Source: Rhodopirellula sp. (lineage in GTDB: Bacteria > Planctomycetota > Planctomycetia > Pirellulales > Thermoguttaceae). Taken from it: 64,000 bases of DNA. The notes beneath the pieces are model-generated. The model worked only from the letters and a program-made list of their open reading frames with translations. It searched no databases and was not told the origin of the DNA. This document shows, one piece after another, positions 1 to 9,611 of this stretch. The stretch's first letter is position 1. Every line of letters begins with the position of its first letter. The DNA is taken from the NCBI GenBank assembly GCA_012728855.1, contig JAAYEH010000479.1:1-64000 (forward strand). The letters are read 5' to 3'. The position numbers and the translations under genes are program-made.

Positions 1-3000
1 CCTGCGCTTGCACGTTCTTGAGCGAATAGACCATCATCATGGGGGCCGTCTCCGCCGGTTCCGCCGCCGAGAGCTTATCGACCATTTCCCGGATCACCAA
101 GTGGTCGGCCGGTTTGGCATAGGCGACAAGTTGCTGCGGGTCCGTGCCGACGCTCAGCTTCGCGCTTGGCACGGCCGAAGTGACCATCGAGACAATGCTG
201 CTGGCCGTAGTCCCGGTGGCAACGGTGTAGACGACCGTTGTCGGAGTTTCTTCGGGTGGAAGTTCCTTGGAAAACTCCTCGACTAGTTGCTTGATTCGCT
301 CGTGCTGCTCCGGCTTCGCCCAAACGATCATTTGCGAGGCGTCGGCGCCGACCGTAAAGGTCGCCTCCGGAACGGCGGAGCGGAGAAAGGCCAGCGTGTA
401 GTAGGAGTTGGCGTAGGTCGCCTGGCCCTTCAAGGTGTACATCGCCACCGTCGCCGCGTTGTCCGCCGCATCGATCTTTTCCAGCGATGCTTTGATAACC
501 TCGTGGTCGGCGGGGCGTGCATAAGCGACCAATTGTTTGGAGTCCGAACCCTGATTGAGCTTCGCCTGGGGAACGAGCGGGCTGAGCATCCGCATGGCGT
601 CCGTTGCCTGCACGTTCTTGAGCGTATAGACGACCATCGTCGGGGCCGTCTCCACCGGTTCCGCCGCCGAAAGCTTGGCGAGGATTTCTTCGATGGTCTT
701 CTGGTCGTCGGGCGAGGCGAAGGCGATGAGTTGCTGCGGATCCGTGCCGGTGGTGAGCCTCGCCTCGGGAACGGCGGTGCTGAGCACCTGGGTGACGCCG
801 GAGTACGTCAGGGCGGAATCGAGCGTATACACCGCGACGGTCGGCGCCTGATCCGGCGGAAGCTCCGTGAGTTGCTTAACCAACTCGGCGATCTTCCGAT
901 GATCTTCCGGTTTCGCCCAAACGACCAGTTGATCCGCGCCGGTCCCGAGGGTATAGGTCGCGTCGGGAACCACGCCGCGGAGAAACTGCATCGTATAGTA
1001 CGCGCTGCCCGATTGCCGACCCTTGACCGTGTACACGACGACTTCCTCAGTCCGCTTATCGGGATCCTCAATGTCGACCTGGGCGAGCGACGCCTTGATG
1101 ACCTCGTGATCCGCCGGACGGGCATAGGCCACCAACAGATTGGGCGTGGAGCCGACACTCAACTGCGCTTGCGGGGCGACGGTCTGCAGCAAGGGGAGGA
1201 CCGACGACGCCGTTACCTCCTCCAGCGGATAGACAACGATCGAGGGGGCGTTTTCCGGCGGGCCCTGCTCGGTCAGTTTCGCCAGCGCCTCTTTGATTTT
1301 CTCGTGATCGGCGGGACGGCCCCAGGCGATCATCTGCCCCGGATTCACGCCCGGCGATACGATGGCCGACGGCGCCATCGCCCGCAGCGCGTAGCTCGCC
1401 CGAGTCGGGTCGAGCTTGCCGATGTCGTAGGTCTCGATCCGCGGGGCTGTCTCAGGCGGCCCGCCGGCGGCGATCCGTTCGACAAGTTCCTTGATGATGA
1501 GCTGATCGGACGGCTCCGCCCAGGCGACCAACTGCTGGGCATCGGCCCCTTGCGACAACTGCGCCTTGGGCACCGCGACCGCCAGGATCCGCTGGGCATC
1601 GGCGGCCGTCATGTTTTCGATCGAATAGGCGACCATCGTCGGCTTGTCGCCGGCCACGGATTCTTTCGACATTTCGTCGATGGTCGCCTGAATCGTCGCA
1701 TGGTCCTCCGGGACGGCGAAGGCCGCCAATCCGCCGGTCTTGGAATCGACGACAACGTTGGCCGCCGGCACGAGGGTGCGGAGTAGATAGGAGAGCGCCG
1801 TCGCGTCCATGTCGCCGGTGGGATAGACCACGAGTTTCGGGCCCAAACCGTCTTCGGTCTGCTGCATTTGTGCCAGCGTCTCGGCGATCCGTTTATGGTC
1901 GGCCGGGATCGCCCAGGCGATAATGCGATTGGAGGTCGGCTCTTGGATCAGCTTGGCGTCGGGCACCTGTTCCTGCAGAGCCTGCAACGCGATCTGCGGG
2001 GAGATCTTGGCAATTGGGTAGGACTTGTAGGTCTCGCGCGACTCGGCCGGCACGGCGGAGTCCATCTGCTCGATGGCGGCGCGGATCGCCTCCTGCTCTC
2101 GCGAGTGGGTCCAGACCATGATCCGCCGCGTCTTTTTATCGACGACGAACTGCACGTTGGGGAAGACGCTCTGAAGCGTCGCCATCACCGTTTCCGGATC
2201 GGCGGCCTTGATTGGGTAGGCGACCAGTTCATACTGGCCTTCCGCGGGCGCGTCGCGTTTCAACTCCTCGATCACTCCGGCGACCACCTGCTGCTGGGCC
2301 GGCTTGGCCCAGACCGAGAGTTCGCCCGGCGTGGCGTCGGTGATGACCTGCATCCCCGGCAACTGCGCGGTCAGGTTGGGCAGAATCGCCTGGAAGCGGG
2401 TTTTCTGGCTAGGGGTCACCTGGTAGACGGCCAGCTTGCTTTGCTCCTCGGGGCCGACGGTGGTTTCCACCTTCTCGATGGTCGCCTTGACGATGTCGTG
2501 CTCGGCGGGCGGGGCGACCACCATCATCTGAAGGCCGTCCTCGCTCAGCGTGATCTGCGCCGCGGGGGCGAGCGTCTGCAGGCCCGTGATCAGCGTGGCC
2601 GGCGGACGCTGCTTGAGCGTGTAATAACGCAATTCCGGCGCGTTGGGCGCCCGCTCGTCGGACTGCAACTGATCGAGCATCGCCCGGATTGTCTGCTGGT
2701 CCTCGGGGACCGCCAGAGCGACGAGGGTTCTTGCGGTCGCGTCGATGGTCAGTTGCGCGTTGGGCAAGAGGCCCTGGAGCAAGGTGACGATCGTACTCGG
2801 GTCCGCCTTCGTGAGCCGGTAAACTTCCAGTTGCGGCGTGGTTTCCAGGCTGACGGTCGCCTGAAGTTTTTCGATGGCGGCCTTGATCTGCTCGTGGTCG
2901 CTGGGGTTGCCCCAGGCGATCAGCTTGTCGCCCTGCGGGTCGAGCGTGAGGCGGGCGGTGGGAACGAGCGTTTGGAGCGTGGCGAGGATCTGGGCCGACT

Positions 3001-6000
3001 GGGATTTGGGGATCGGGTAGGCTTCGAAACGGGGCCGGCTGCCCGGCGCCGCATCGGTCTCGATCTGCGCCAGGGCTTTATGAATCGCCTCCTGCTCGCT
3101 CGGCAAGGCCCAAGCCAGCAGGCGATTCGTCTTGGCATCGACGACGAAGCGGGCCGTCGGCAACAAGCTCTCGAGCATCGTGACCGTGCTGGTGGGATCG
3201 GCCGACTGAAGCGGATAGGCCACCAATTGCCGCTCGTCGGCCGAGGTGGCGGCGATCTGATCCAGCGACGTCTTGATTGCCTCGTGCTGCGAAGGGGGCG
3301 CAACTACCATGATCCGCAGACCGTCCTCGCTCAGTGTGATCTGCGCCAGCGGCGCGAGCTGCTGCAGGCCGGGGATCAGTGTGGCGGGGGCGCGCTGCTT
3401 GAGCGTGTAGTAGCGCAGCTCGGGGGCGTCGGGCATGGGTTTGTCCGACTGCAATTGCTCCAGCGTCGCGCGGATCGTCTCCTGGTCTGCCGGCACGGCC
3501 AGGGCGACGAGCGTCCGCGTGGCCGGGTCGATCGAGAGCGTCGCATCGGGAACCAGCGGCTGAAGCGTTGCCACGGTCGCGCTGGGGTCGATCTTGCTGA
3601 GCCGGTAGACCTCCAATTGCGGACTGGTCTGCGGAGATGCCGTGACCTGGAGCTTTTCGATCGCCGTCTGGATCTGCTGGTGGTCGCTGGGCGTGCCCCA
3701 AGCGACGAGTTTCTCGCTCTTCGGGTCGAGCGACAGCCGCGCATTGGGGATGAGCGTCTGCAGCGTGGAGAGGATTTGCGCGGCTTGCGATTTCTGGATC
3801 GGGTAGACCTCGAAGCGGGGTTGACTGCCCGGGGCCGCGTCGGCCTGGATTTGAAGCAGCGCCGTCTTGACTGCCTCCTGCTCGCTCGGTCGTGCCCAAG
3901 CCAGCAGGCGATTCGTCTTCGGATCGAGCACGAACTGAACCGTCGGCAGAAGGCTCTGGAGCATCGAGAGCGCGCTGGTGGGATCGGCCGTGTCGATCGG
4001 ATAGGCGACCAGTTGCCTGGTGTTGGCCGGCGAATCGGTGGCCTGGTCGAGCGTCTTCTTGATCACTTCATGCTCGGCGGGCGTGGCGACGACCATCAGC
4101 CGTTTCTTTTCCGGCTCGGGAGTGACCTGGGCGTCGGGGACGAGCTGAGTCAGGGCCGCGAGCACGGCCGCCGAGGGCACCTCGTCGGCCGGGTAGAGCC
4201 GCAATTCGGGGACGTTCGAGCCCGGTTCGCCAGGCTGAAGCTGTTCGAGCGTGGCCTTGATCGTCTGTTGATCGGCGGCGGTGGCCAGGGCGATCAGGCT
4301 GTGGGTGCGGGTATCGACGGAGAGCCTGGCGTTGGGAACCAGGGTGGCCAGCAAGGTCTGGGCGCTGGTCGGATCGACGCGCGTCAGACGGTAGACCTGC
4401 AGTTGGCGGGTCTGATCCGGGGAGCCGAGGCCGCGGAGTTTTTCCAGTGTGTTCTTAATCGTCTCCTGATCGGCCGGTTTGGCCCAGGCCACGAGTTTGC
4501 CGGTGGTCGGGTCGATGGAAAGCTGCGCATCGGGGAGCATCGACTTGATCGTCGTGATCAGTTGGTCCGCCCCGGGCTGATCCACCGTGTAGACCTCCAG
4601 CTTGGGGCGTTTCTCTTCGGGAAGCTGGCCCTGCATCTGCTCCAGCACCTTTTTGATCGCTTCTTGCTGCGAAGGCGGGGCATAGGCGTTGATCTGCGCG
4701 ATCTTGGGATCGAGCACGATGTTGACGGTGGGGAACAGCGCCTTGAGCACTTCCATGACCGCCTGCGGATCGGCGCCGCCCACCGGATGCACCGTCAGCA
4801 CCGGCTTCTCAGCCGGTGTTTCCGGTTTCGGCTGAGGTTTTTGCGGCTCGGGAATCGACTCGATCACCTTGCCGATCGCCTGCATCGCGCCGGCGGTGGT
4901 GGTGACAAGCATCTGCTTCGTGGCCGGCAACAAGACCGCCTTGCCGTGCGGGCCCAGCAACGGCGCGATCTCCTTTTCGACCGCCTCGGCGTCTTTGGCG
5001 CCCAATGGGAAGAGGGTGTTCACCAATTCGAATTTGCCGCGCTGGTCGAGTTCCGCGGCTGCGACGCGGGGGATCATGTCTTCCGGCACACTCTGTTTGA
5101 GATCGACGACGACCAACATCCGATCGCGGCGGATCAACGCGTAGCCTTTCGTGATCAACACACTGTTCAACAGATCGATTGCTTCGGAGGGGGTGTACTC
5201 GCGAGTGTCGGTGTAGTTGAAGGTGCCGGGGGGCGGGGCGTCGACCACCAACGAGAGATCGGCCTGCTCGGCAATCCAGTCCATCACGTCGGCCCAACGC
5301 TGAAAGCGGAAATTGAACCGCAAGCGCGGCTCCGCCTGCTGCATGGCAAACTCCGTCGTTTGCTCCGCGGTGAGCACGGCAGCGAGTTTCTTGTCGCTTT
5401 CCTTTCGGACCGCGGCGCGCTCCGCCTCCGACGCCTTTGCCAATGCATCGGCCCTTTCGGAGAGCGCGGTGGTAATCTGCGCCTGTTGCGCCTCGGTGAG
5501 TTTCAAGCGTCGCACCACCGGCGGCCTGGCCAGTTCTTCGTAGTTGAAATCGGGAAGCGGCGGCTCCTCCGGGGCTTTGGGGGTAGGCGCGGGCTCGGCG
5601 GGCTTCTCCTCGGCCGGCTTGGCCGGCGCCGCTTCCGCGGGCTTGGTTTCGGCAGCCGGGGCCGGAGGTGTTTCGGCCGGTTTCAGCTCCGCGGGCTTCG
5701 CTTCGGCTGGCGCGGCGGCCGGGGTTTCGGCCGGCTTGGCTGCGGATGTCTCCGCCGGTTTCGGCTCGGCTGGCGGCGCTTCCGCCGGCTTGGCTTCCGC
5801 AGGCGTTGCCGGTGGCGGCGTTTCCGCCGGTTTCGTCTCGGCGGCAGGTGCCGGGCTGGCCGCCGGTGTCTCCGCCGGTTTGGGCTCGGCGGGGGGGGGC
5901 TCCGCCGGCTTGGATTCCGCAGGCGCCGCTGGTGGTGTCTCCGCGGGTTTCGTCTCCGCCACTGGGGCCGGCTTCGCTTCGGCCGGCTTCGCTTCGGCCG

Positions 6001-6145
6001 GCGCTTCCGCAGCTTTGGCTTCCGGTGCCGGTGGTTGGTTCGCATCCTGGGCGTGCAAAGTTGCGGCGGCGTAAACGATCACTCCGGCCGAGAAGACCGA
6101 GAGAAAACCAAATCGCCGGAGACAGCGAGCAATAGGGATCGCCAC
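1..6145 (-). CDS. Giant secretin-N repeat protein, exported (C-terminus beyond window)
   Basis: Open frame of at least 2048 codons that runs off the left edge. GTG start chosen because GGAG precedes it by about ten bases and a signal peptide follows (hydrophobic stretch ending ALHAQD near residue 33). Residues ~34-195 are a Pro/Ala/Glu/Lys linker of PAE/KPAE repeats. Around 197-265 is a helical LTEAQQ-type segment, then an STN/N0-like domain (~272-345) and a first secretin-N-like domain. From ~450 to the edge lie about 24 tandem units of ~66 residues with the pattern Y-x-L-x-x-A-D-P...LLP-x-A...D-x-x-x-x-x-L-x-A-W-A-x-P-x-x-x-x-x-I, matching short secretin N-domains (PF03958). GspD normally carries three or four such domains followed by a secretin pore. 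No pore domain is seen in the part present. Known for the family: ring-forming periplasmic domains. Inferred: an envelope scaffold or secretin-like assembly protein. Confidence 0.85.
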   Translation of the reverse strand, partial: MAIPIARCLRRFGFLSVFSAGVIVYAAATLHAQDANQPPAPEAKAAEAPAEAKPAEAKPAPVAETKPAETPPAAPAESKPAEPPPAEPKPAETPAASPAPAAETKPAETPPPATPAEAKPAEAPPAEPKPAETSAAKPAETPAAAPAEAKPAELKPAETPPAPAAETKPAEAAPAKPAEEKPAEPAPTPKAPEEPPLPDFNYEELARPPVVRRLKLTEAQQAQITTALSERADALAKASEAERAAVRKESDKKLAAVLTAEQTTEFAMQQAEPRLRFNFRFQRWADVMDWIAEQADLSLVVDAPPPGTFNYTDTREYTPSEAIDLLNSVLITKGYALIRRDRMLVVVDLKQSVPEDMIPRVAAAELDQRGKFELVNTLFPLGAKDAEAVEKEIAPLLGPHGKAVLLPATKQMLVTTTAGAMQAIGKVIESIPEPQKPQPKPETPAEKPVLTVHPVGGADPQAVMEVLKALFPTVNIVLDPKIAQINAYAPPSQQEAIKKVLEQMQGQLPEEKRPKLEVYTVDQPGADQLITTIKSMLPDAQLSIDPTTGKLVAWAKPADQETIKNTLEKLRGLGSPDQTRQLQVYRLTRVDPTSAQTLLATLVPNARLSVDTRTHSLIALATAADQQTIKATLEQLQPGEPGSNVPELRLYPADEVPSAAVLAALTQLVPDAQVTPEPEKKRLMVVATPAEHEVIKKTLDQATDSPANTRQLVAYPIDTADPTSALSMLQSLLPTVQFVLDPKTNRLLAWARPSEQEAVKTALLQIQADAAPGSQPRFEVYPIQKSQAAQILSTLQTLIPNARLSLDPKSEKLVAWGTPSDHQQIQTAIEKLQVTASPQTSPQLEVYRLSKIDPSATVATLQPLVPDATLSIDPATRTLVALAVPADQETIRATLEQLQSDKPMPDAPELRYYTLKQRAPATLIPGLQQLAPLAQITLSEDGLRIMVVAPPSQHEAIKTSLDQIAATSADERQLVAYPLQSADPTSTVTMLESLLPTARFVVDAKTNRLLAWALPSEQEAIHKALAQIETDAAPGSRPRFEAYPIPKSQSAQILATLQTLVPTARLTLDPQGDKLIAWGNPSDHEQIKAAIEKLQATVSLETTPQLEVYRLTKADPSTIVTLLQGLLPNAQLTIDATARTLVALAVPEDQQTIRAMLDQLQSDERAPNAPELRYYTLKQRPPATLITGLQTLAPAAQITLSEDGLQMMVVAPPAEHDIVKATIEKVETTVGPEEQSKLAVYQVTPSQKTRFQAILPNLTAQLPGMQVITDATPGELSVWAKPAQQQVVAGVIEELKRDAPAEGQYELVAYPIKAADPETVMATLQSVFPNVQFVVDKKTRRIMVWTHSREQEAIRAAIEQMDSAVPAESRETYKSYPIAKISPQIALQALQEQVPDAKLIQEPTSNRIIAWAIPADHKRIAETLAQMQQTEDGLGPKLVVYPTGDMDATALSYLLRTLVPAANVVVDSKTGGLAAFAVPEDHATIQATIDEMSKESVAGDKPTMVAYSIENMTAADAQRILAVAVPKAQLSQGADAQQLVAWAEPSDQLIIKELVERIAAGGPPETAPRIETYDIGKLDPTRASYALRAMAPSAIVSPGVNPGQMIAWGRPADHEKIKEALAKLTEQGPPENAPSIVVYPLEEVTASSVLPLLQTVAPQAQLSVGSTPNLLVAYARPADHEVIKASLAQVDIEDPDKRTEEVVVYTVKGRQSGSAYYTMQFLRGVVPDATYTLGTGADQLVVWAKPEDHRKIAELVKQLTELPPDQAPTVAVYTLDSALTYSGVTQVLSTAVPEARLTTGTDPQQLIAFASPDDQKTIEEILAKLSAAEPVETAPTMVVYTLKNVQATDAMRMLSPLVPQAKLNQGSDSKQLVAYARPADHEVIKASLEKIDAADNAATVAMYTLKGQATYANSYYTLAFLRSAVPEATFTVGADASQMIVWAKPEQHERIKQLVEEFSKELPPEETPTTVVYTVATGTTASSIVSMVTSAVPSAKLSVGTDPQQLVAYAKPADHLVIREMVDKLSAAEPAETAPMMMVYSLKNVQAQ

Positions 6146-6528
6146 GGCGTGTACTCCAGGTGGGTGGGGAGTTAGGCAGGAATGCTCTCTTCAATGCTAC
6201 CTCAGCGGATAGCCCAGGTAAAGGAAGCTTTTTGGGCAAAAAATAGCGGCAGTTGGCCCGGCCGACACGGAAAAGAGACTCACCGGACCACTTTCCCGCA
6301 GCGGTTTTCCGACAGTCGATCGCTCGCAGAGGCTCAGCCCGTTTCTGCCTCCGATGTATGGACGAGCGGTATTCCTCCTGCGTATCATAGGGTACGCAGA
6401 AAAGCTGCGGCCACAACTGCCGGCGAGTCTATGCGTATTCAACCATACTGGGCCGAATCCAACGCAAAACCGCGAATTGGCCCATCACTGCGCCACCCGA
6501 CACAAAACCCTAACGGAGGAACGGCTCA
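6146..6528. other. Divergent intergenic region, likely promoters both ways
   Basis: No credible gene. It separates the leftward secretin-N gene from the rightward small secreted protein, so it should carry both promoters, but I see no convincing -35/-10 pair. A perfect 7-bp inverted repeat (CTGCGTA / TACGCAG) lies at 6378-6399 and could be an operator or a short hairpin. The open frames across this stretch show no family features and overlap the gene starts. Confidence 0.4.
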
Positions 6529-7170
6529 ATGAAAACCATCGGCCTCAGCACCCTACTGATCTTACTCGGCTCGATGTGGGCGTATGGCCAGCGCGACTAT
6601 TTCGGGGGCGCCGTGATCGACATGCGCGCTTCGACGGCGGCCGAGGGCGCCGCCCGCGGCATGGCCGACGTGGCCCGTTCCGCCGGCCAGTACAACCTGA
6701 TGACGTCCAAAGCCGCGATCAACATGACCGAGGCCCAGCGCAACAACATCGAAAATCGCGAGCAGTGGACCGACACGTACTTCAAGATGCGGCAGGCCAA
6801 CAAGCAGTACCGCGCCACCGAACGCGCGCCGCGCGCGACGATGGAAGATCTCGTCCGCTTTGCCCAGGCCGGCAAGCCGCAACAACTCAGTCCCAGCGAG
6901 CTGGATATCGTGAGCGGCGCCGTTTCTTGGCCTACCGTGTTGAAAACGGAGCCGTTCCGCCAAGAGCGCGAGAAGCTCGATGCCTTGTTCGCCGCGCGTG
7001 CTCGGCAAGGAGTATTGAGTTTTGAGGAACAATCCGAGGCGGAAGCAGCCAAGGCGGCGATTCTCCGGCAGTTGCAGAGCCAAATCGACGCTCTCCCGCC
7101 CGCCCAATACATGCAATCCAAACGGTTCGTCGAAGGTCTCGTCTTTACTGCCAGACAGCCGACCGCGTAG
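6529..7170 (+). CDS. Small secreted protein of unknown function
   Basis: A 213-residue protein with a clear signal peptide (MKTIGLSTLLILLGSMWAYGQ) and a good AGGAG ribosome site nine bases before the ATG. The mature part is charged and mostly helical by composition (many Ala, Gln, Arg, Glu), with no Cys pairs, no membrane segment and no catalytic motif that I recognise. A segment near residues 90-105 (RATMEDLVRFAQAGKP) is followed by a hydrophobic patch and a long helix. The HEAT-repeat gene follows after 82 bp on the same strand, so the two may be co-transcribed. I do not recognise the family and assign only an envelope or periplasmic location. Confidence 0.75.
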   Translation: MKTIGLSTLLILLGSMWAYGQRDYFGGAVIDMRASTAAEGAARGMADVARSAGQYNLMTSKAAINMTEAQRNNIENREQWTDTYFKMRQANKQYRATERAPRATMEDLVRFAQAGKPQQLSPSELDIVSGAVSWPTVLKTEPFRQEREKLDALFAARARQGVLSFEEQSEAEAAKAAILRQLQSQIDALPPAQYMQSKRFVEGLVFTARQPTA

Positions 7171-7252
7171 CGACAGTCCCACTTAATCCAACCTCTGAAT
7201 CGCGCCGTCCACACCAATCGGGAACACCATTCATCCTGCGGGAGCAAGCAAT

Positions 7253-8911
7253 ATGACACCCTATCGGCACTGGCTTTTGATCCTGGCGACTGTCGCTGCA
7301 CTTTACGCGTCGGCCTCGCCGTTGTCCGCCGCGCCGCCCTGCGCCACGGAGTTGACCAAGCAACTGGATAGCTCCGATCTTTCGGCGCGGATCGAGGCGA
7401 TCGATCTGTTGGGTGAACGCGGAGAAGAGGCCGCCGCCGCGGTCCCGCGGTTGGCCGATCTACTCCAGGACCAATCGCCGCTGGTCCGTGCCCATGCCGC
7501 GCGAGCCCTCGGTCGCATCGGAGCGCCCGCCAAATCGGCGACGGAGCGATTGGTCGTTCTCGTCGGCGACGACGATGCTCATGTCCGCCGCGCTGCCATC
7601 CGAGCGCTGCGCGACATCCGGCCGGGCGCCGAGCGGGTTGTGCCGCTGTTCGTGAAACTGATGAAGGGGGCGGACGATTCGGTCCGGATTCACGCCATGG
7701 ATGCCGTGGCGGAGTCGGGAAACGAGGCCATGCCGTTTCTGGTCGAAGCGGTGAAGGACGATGCGGCGGCTTATTGGGCCTGTCTGGTGATCAGCGAGAT
7801 CGGCGCCGAGGCGGAAGAGGCCGTGCCGGCGCTTACCGAGCGTTTGAAGGATCGCAGGCCCGAGGTCCGGCGGGAAGCCATCCTCGCCCTGGCGGCGATC
7901 GGCAAGGCCGCCGCGCCGGCGGTTTCCCAACTGGTCGAGGCGCTGGATCATCCGGTTGATCGCATTCCCGCGACCTACGCCCTGGGCGCGATCGGCCAGG
8001 CCCCGCCCAGCGCCCAAATCGCGATTGAGAAGAACGCCGAAAGCGACGACGCGCTGCTGGCGGACGTGAGCCTCTTGACTCTGGCCCAGTTCCGTCCGGA
8101 CGACAAAGACTTGATGCGGAAAGCCGTTGAGAAACTTGTGCAAGACCTCAAGTCCGATGAAGCGCGGATTCGCGAGGCGGCGGCCCAGGCGTTGGTCGAA
8201 CTCGATCCCGATCCGGAAATCGCCCGGCCGATCTTTGCGAAGGCCATGGACACAGCCGGCCCCGATTCGCTCGACGCCATGATGGACGCCCTGGCCGGCC
8301 TGGGTGGGAAGGCGATACCGCGGCTGATCAAAGCATTGGGAATCGAGCAGACACGTGCCCGTGCGGCGGCCATCCTCGAGCGGATGGGACCGGCGGCCAA
8401 GGAGGCCGTGCCCGCGCTAATTGCCGCCCTGGGCGATAAGAATCCCGAAACCCGCAGCGAGGTGCTGCTGGCCTTGGGCGCGATCGGGCCGGAGGCGGCC
8501 CCGGCGGCCCCGGCGATCGCCGAATTGCTCACGGATGGGACGATGAAGGTCCGCTACGCCGCCTGTTACGCCCTCGGGCAGATCGGGCTGGCCGCGGCGA
8601 AATCGGCGCCGCAACTGGCATGTTGCCTCGGTGACGGCGATGAATTCCTCTGCATGGCCAGCGCTTGGGCGCTGGCGAAGATCGATTCCCAGTCGCCGGA
8701 AACCGCCGCCAAGGTAGCGCCCGTCCTCATCAAGGCGCTGGATACGCCCGACGCCATGACCCGCCTGCATGCCGCGGAGGCCCTGGGGCAACTCGGTGCC
8801 CCGGCCCGAGCCGCGATTGGCAAACTGGAGCAATTGGCCAAGGAAGATCCCAACGACGACGTGCGGGAAGTTGCCGCCGAATCGCTCAAGGCTATCGCGG
8901 CGCAGAAGTAG
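7253..8911 (+). CDS. Exported HEAT-repeat protein
   Basis: The 552-residue product has a signal peptide (hydrophobic residues 8-27, cleavage near SAA-PP) followed by about 14 HEAT/PBS-lyase-type repeats of 31-38 residues, seen as repeated AVPRL...DQSPLVRAHAARALGRIG and V-R-x-x-A-x-x-A-L-x-x-I-G motifs. A GGGAGC box precedes the ATG. HEAT arrays form curved helical solenoids that bind other proteins; no enzyme domain is present. Likely a periplasmic scaffold. Its stop codon is followed directly, in the same frame, by the tail of a glycosidase-like protein, which suggests that the junction arose by deletion. Confidence 0.85.
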   Translation: MTPYRHWLLILATVAALYASASPLSAAPPCATELTKQLDSSDLSARIEAIDLLGERGEEAAAAVPRLADLLQDQSPLVRAHAARALGRIGAPAKSATERLVVLVGDDDAHVRRAAIRALRDIRPGAERVVPLFVKLMKGADDSVRIHAMDAVAESGNEAMPFLVEAVKDDAAAYWACLVISEIGAEAEEAVPALTERLKDRRPEVRREAILALAAIGKAAAPAVSQLVEALDHPVDRIPATYALGAIGQAPPSAQIAIEKNAESDDALLADVSLLTLAQFRPDDKDLMRKAVEKLVQDLKSDEARIREAAAQALVELDPDPEIARPIFAKAMDTAGPDSLDAMMDALAGLGGKAIPRLIKALGIEQTRARAAAILERMGPAAKEAVPALIAALGDKNPETRSEVLLALGAIGPEAAPAAPAIAELLTDGTMKVRYAACYALGQIGLAAAKSAPQLACCLGDGDEFLCMASAWALAKIDSQSPETAAKVAPVLIKALDTPDAMTRLHAAEALGQLGAPARAAIGKLEQLAKEDPNDDVREVAAESLKAIAAQK

Positions 8912-9586
8912 TCGAAACCCCGGGAAGTGCTGCTGACGGGCATGGGAATCAGTCAGGACCAGCGGTTCGGCGAGCTTTTCGGCCTCAAGCTCCTTTCGTC
9001 TCCCCGCGGACCGGAAAGGCTCACCGCCAACGTCAACGGCACGGCGTATGAGTTCGACCATTGGTTCTTCAAGTTCGAAGCCGTCGGCGCGGAAACCTTG
9101 CTGGAAATCGAAGCGGCGAATGGTTCGCGGCATCCACTGCTCTCGTCCGCGAAGCTGGGCAAGGGGCGGCTCTACTGTGTGCCCTTTCCGCTGCTGAGCG
9201 ATCACGGCAAGCAGGCGGCGCCGCGTCCGCTGCTGGATGATATCTTCGAGAAGGTGCTGCCGCTGTCCGAGCGGCTGCTGGCCTCCGATGCGCCGGCAAC
9301 GGTCGAGGTGGTGCTGCGCCGGCAGGGCAATCGGCGCATCGTGCATCTGGTCAACATGGCCCCCGGTGAACGGGAAATCCTGCGAGCCGACCGGCGAAAC
9401 TATCCGCTGATCCACTCCCTTCCGCCCGTGCCTCCCTGCCGCGTTTCGGTGCGATTGACCGAGCGTCCCAGTGGCGTGAGGCTCGAACCGGAGGGTAAAC
9501 CGGTCGAGGATTGCCGCCACGAGGACGGGCGACTGACGGTCGACGTGCCGGGCTTCGCGGTGCATCGGATGGTGGTCATCGAGTAG
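8912..9586 (+). pseudogene. C-terminal remnant of a glycosidase-like protein
   Basis: An open stretch of ~224 codons in the same frame as, and directly after, the HEAT gene stop. The only start options are a GTG at 8927 and an ATG at 8941, and neither has a clear ribosome site. The residues begin mid-domain (REVLLTGMGISQDQRFGELFGLK), then a segment LGKGRLYCVPFPLLSD, then a small beta domain (VEVVLRRQGNRRIVHLVNMAPG). This arrangement resembles the glutaminase-like/trimerisation domain and C-terminal beta domain of large GH42-type or related glycosidases. The catalytic barrel is missing, so I call it a truncated gene. It could still be expressed as a 219-residue protein. Confidence 0.5.
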
Positions 9587-9611
9587 GTTTCTTTCGGTGA
9601 TATCTCCAAGC

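Noticed and set aside
1868-6175. Very long plus-strand open frame (over 1400 codons) opposite the secretin-N gene
   Set aside because: It is the exact codon mirror of the real minus-strand gene. Its translation is rich in Arg, Gly, Asp and His with no domain, while the minus frame shows a signal peptide and secretin-N repeats.
4809-6416. Minus-strand frame of 535 codons over the N-terminal part of the secretin-N gene
   Set aside because: Shifted frame, Arg/Gly/Ala-rich junk translation; the GTG-started frame has the signal peptide and domains.
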